From positions 3,707 to 11,764 of the forward strand of contig DQGF01000244.1 of NCBI GenBank assembly GCA_003525045.1: a stretch of DNA of 8,058 nt. The letters are read 5' to 3'. A model generated the notes under the pieces. It was not told the origin of the DNA. It saw nothing but the letters and a program-made list of their open reading frames with translations, and made no database searches. Position numbers and translations under genes: made by a program. Positions 6,071 to 8,058 of the stretch are shown here, piece by piece (the stretch's first letter is position 1; every line of letters starts with the position of its first letter). This DNA comes from Pseudomonas sp. Lineage in GTDB: Bacteria > Pseudomonadota > Gammaproteobacteria > Pseudomonadales > Pseudomonadaceae.

Positions 6071-6076
6071 CTCCTC
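6071..6076 (-). promoter_or_regulatory. Ribosome binding site of dppD, overlapping the dppC stop
   Basis: GAGGAG on the minus strand, six bases before ATG 6064. It decides the dppD start over the in-frame upstream ATG at 6109. The dppC stop TGA (6077-6075) overlaps it, so ribosomes finishing dppC would sit on the dppD start site. Confidence 0.8.
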
Positions 6077-6992
6077 AGGCGGCGTTCTTGAGTTTCGGGT
6101 CCAGCGCATCGCGCAGGCCGTCGCCCATCAAGTTGATTGCCAGCACGCTGAGCAAAATGGTCAAACCAGGCAGACTGACGACCCACCAGGCGCGTTCGAT
6201 GTAGTCGCGAGCCGAAGCCAGCATGGTGCCCCACTCAGGGGTTGGCGGTTGCACGCCAAGGCCGAGGAAGCCCAGTGCCGCGGCATCGAGAATCGCCGAG
6301 GAGAAGCTCAAGGTCGCCTGCACGATCAGCGGCGCCATGCAGTTGGGCAGTACGGTGACGAACATCAGGCGTGCCAGACCGGCACCGGCCAGACGCGCGG
6401 CGGTCACGTAGTCGCGGTTCAGTTCGCCCATCACCGCGGCGCGGGTCAGACGAACATAGGACGGCAACGAAACCACGGCGATGGCAATAATGGTGTTGAT
6501 CAGGCCAGGGCCGAGGATAGCGACAATCGCCACCGCCAGCAGCAGGGACGGCAGGGCCAGCATGATGTCCATCAGACGCATGATGGTCGGCCCGAGCAAG
6601 CGCGGGAAGAATCCGGCGAACAGACCCAAAAGGATGCCCGGAATCAGCGACATCACTACCGACGACATGCCGATCAGCAGAGACAGGCGCGAACCGTGGA
6701 TCAGCCGCGACAGCAGGTCGCGACCCAGTTCATCGGTGCCAAGCAGGAACTGGAGTTGCCCGCCTTCCAGCCAGGACGGCGGGGTCAGCAGGAAGTCGCG
6801 AAATTGCTCGCTTGGGTTATGCGGCGCGACCCACGGGGCGAACAGGGCGCAGAAAATTACCAGCAGCATGAACATCAGGCCGGCAACGGCCCCTTTGTTC
6901 CTGGAGAACGCGTGCCAGAATTCTTTGTACGGGGACGGATACAGCAGGCTTTGATCGACTGCTACCGCTGGAATTGGAGTGGTCATGGTCAT
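6075..6992 (-). CDS. dppC: Dipeptide ABC transporter permease DppC
   Basis: An inner-membrane permease of 305 aa that pairs with DppB to form the peptide channel. Seen: a cytoplasmic N-terminus ([12 protein letters not shown], then RNKGAVAG), the first membrane helix at about 35-55, a periplasmic loop ending in [12 protein letters not shown] (85-96), further helices at about 105-127, 141-160, 164-180 and 275-290, and the EAA coupling loop around 198-222 ([14 protein letters not shown]) that docks on the ATPases. It closes with [12 protein letters not shown] (244-255) and DALDPKL. An in-frame ATG at 7031 would overlap dppB by 32 bases; I prefer ATG 6992, seven bases after the dppB stop, with GAG about six bases upstream. 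ATG 6986 is also possible. Confidence 0.93.
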   Translation of the reverse strand: MTMTTPIPAVAVDQSLLYPSPYKEFWHAFSRNKGAVAGLMFMLLVIFCALFAPWVAPHNPSEQFRDFLLTPPSWLEGGQLQFLLGTDELGRDLLSRLIHGSRLSLLIGMSSVVMSLIPGILLGLFAGFFPRLLGPTIMRLMDIMLALPSLLLAVAIVAILGPGLINTIIAIAVVSLPSYVRLTRAAVMGELNRDYVTAARLAGAGLARLMFVTVLPNCMAPLIVQATLSFSSAILDAAALGFLGLGVQPPTPEWGTMLASARDYIERAWWVVSLPGLTILLSVLAINLMGDGLRDALDPKLKNAA

Positions 6993-6999
6993 GATGATC

Positions 7000-8010
7000 T
7001 CAGCGCTGATGACGGATGCGTGGGTTGGCAAAGCCGTAGAGGATGTCCACTACGAAGTTGACCACAATCACCAGGCAGGCGATTAACAGGATGCCGTTCT
7101 GCACCACGGGATAATCCCGTGCGCCAATGGCTTCGATCAGCCATTTGCCGATGCCGGGCCAGGAGAAGATGGTTTCAGTCAGGACCGCACCGGCCAGCAA
7201 CGTGCCGACTTGCAGGCCGACCACGGTCAGCACCGGAATCAGCGCGTTACGCAGGCCGTGAACGAACACCACGCGCGATGGCGACAGGCCTTTGGCGCGG
7301 GCGGTACGAATGTAGTCTTCGCGCAGCACTTCGAGCATCGAAGAACGGGTCATCCGCGCGATCACCGCCAGCGGGATGGTACCGAGCACGATGGCCGGCA
7401 GGATCAGGTGATGCAGGGCATCGAAGAATGCACCGACGTCATCGGCCAGCAGCGTATCGATGAGCATGAAGCCGGTCCGCGGCTCGATGTCATAGAGCAG
7501 GTCGATCCGCCCGGACACCGGGGTCCAGCCCAGCGACACCGAGAAGAACATGATCAGGATCAGGCCCCACCAGAAGATCGGCATCGAATATCCCGCCAGG
7601 GAGATGCCCATCACCCCATGGTCGAACAGGGATCCTCGCTTGAGTGCCGCGATCACCCCGGCCAGCAGGCCCAGGATGCCGGCGAACAACAGGGCGGCCA
7701 TGGACAGCTCCAGGGTCGCGGGGAAGAGGGAACTGAACTCGGTCCAGACGCTTTCCCGGGTCCGCAGGGACTCGCCGAGATCGCCGTGGGCCAGTTTGCC
7801 AATGTAATCCAGGTATTGGGCATACAGGGGTTTGTTCAGACCAAGGCGTTCCATTGCCTGAGCATGCATTTCGGGGTCGACCCGACGTTCACCCATCATC
7901 ACTTCCACGGGGTCGCCTGGAATCATGCGAATCAACGCGAAAGTCAGCAAGGTTATGCCGAAGAACGTGGGGATCAACAACCCCAGTCGGCGGGCAATAA
8001 AACTAAACAT
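7000..8010 (-). CDS. dppB: Dipeptide ABC transporter permease DppB
   Basis: An inner-membrane permease of 336 aa, the family's usual size. Seen: an N-terminal helix at about 9-29 followed by MIPGDPVEVMMGE (29-41), the family's periplasmic start; helices at about 100-123, 138-160, 203-220, 258-280 and 305-325; the EAA loop at 235-260 (RTARAKGLSPSRVVFVHGLRNA, broken here to key residues A237, G241 and N256); and SWPGIG (283-288). It is the first dpp gene in the window. ATG 8010 has GAGG (8025-8022) eleven bases upstream. In Pseudomonas the dppBCDF genes follow dppA-type binding-protein genes, which would lie past the right edge; the 48 bases beyond the start contain no coding signal I can support. 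Confidence 0.95.
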   Translation of the reverse strand: MFSFIARRLGLLIPTFFGITLLTFALIRMIPGDPVEVMMGERRVDPEMHAQAMERLGLNKPLYAQYLDYIGKLAHGDLGESLRTRESVWTEFSSLFPATLELSMAALLFAGILGLLAGVIAALKRGSLFDHGVMGISLAGYSMPIFWWGLILIMFFSVSLGWTPVSGRIDLLYDIEPRTGFMLIDTLLADDVGAFFDALHHLILPAIVLGTIPLAVIARMTRSSMLEVLREDYIRTARAKGLSPSRVVFVHGLRNALIPVLTVVGLQVGTLLAGAVLTETIFSWPGIGKWLIEAIGARDYPVVQNGILLIACLVIVVNFVVDILYGFANPRIRHQR

Positions 8011-8058
8011 CGTGTGGTGTACCTCATCAGCCGGTTAGGCGTGCCTGGCGTCCCTGGG

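Noticed and set aside
6249..7061. 270-codon open frame on the plus strand opposite dppC
   Set aside because: Very rich in Gln, Arg and Gly with no recognisable fold; it is the complement of the hydrophobic codons of a permease.
1..8058. Search for CRISPR arrays, insertion sequences, prophage, toxin-antitoxin or defence genes
   Set aside because: No repeat-spacer pattern, transposase or phage protein was found. All long coding frames are accounted for by conserved housekeeping, regulatory and transport genes. No tRNA or rRNA gene was recognised.

Overview
The window looks like a chromosomal segment from a Pseudomonas of the fluorescens group. The coding sequence is GC-rich, and the Fpr protein matches my memory of Azotobacter/Pseudomonas Fpr almost residue for residue. 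The gene order erdR-dgkA-finR/fpr is a Pseudomonas arrangement. A repeat of the type abundant in P. fluorescens genomes (TGTGGGAGCGAGCCTGCTCG) lies between fpr and dppF. The identification comes from reading the sequence, not from a database search.

Layout. 89-847 (+): a DTW-domain tRNA-uridine aminocarboxypropyltransferase (TapT type). 848-1051: a leader region with several small symmetric elements. 1052-1702 (+): the LuxR-type response regulator ErdR (CrbR), whose stop codon begins a hairpin followed by seven T. 1779-2141 (+): dgkA, diacylglycerol kinase. It converges with finR (3064-2138, -), and the two stop codons share one TTAA. 3065-3214: a divergent AT-rich control region with a good sigma70 promoter for fpr and a perfect palindrome upstream of it. 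3215-3994 (+): fpr, ferredoxin/flavodoxin-NADP+ reductase. 4021-4109: a 36-bp perfect inverted repeat (REPIN-like) followed by a T run, between convergent fpr and dppF. 8010-4116 (-): dppB-dppC-dppD-dppF, the permeases and ATPases of a dipeptide ABC transporter, tightly packed and running 8010 to 4116. The substrate-binding protein gene(s) would lie beyond the right edge.

How the genes work together. finR and fpr form a regulator/target pair for superoxide and redox stress: FinR activates fpr, and Fpr exchanges electrons between NADPH and ferredoxin/flavodoxin. dppBCDF builds the inner-membrane pore and ATPase pair for di/tripeptide import. erdR controls acetate/ethanol metabolism genes elsewhere in the genome, and its kinase is not in the window. 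DgkA recycles diacylglycerol in the inner membrane, and the DTW protein modifies tRNA.

I see no phage, transposase, CRISPR, toxin-antitoxin or other mobile system, and no convincing new multi-gene system. The points worth a second look are regulatory: the finR-fpr control region, the structured erdR leader, the REPIN-like terminator touching dppF, and the shared dgkA/finR stops.
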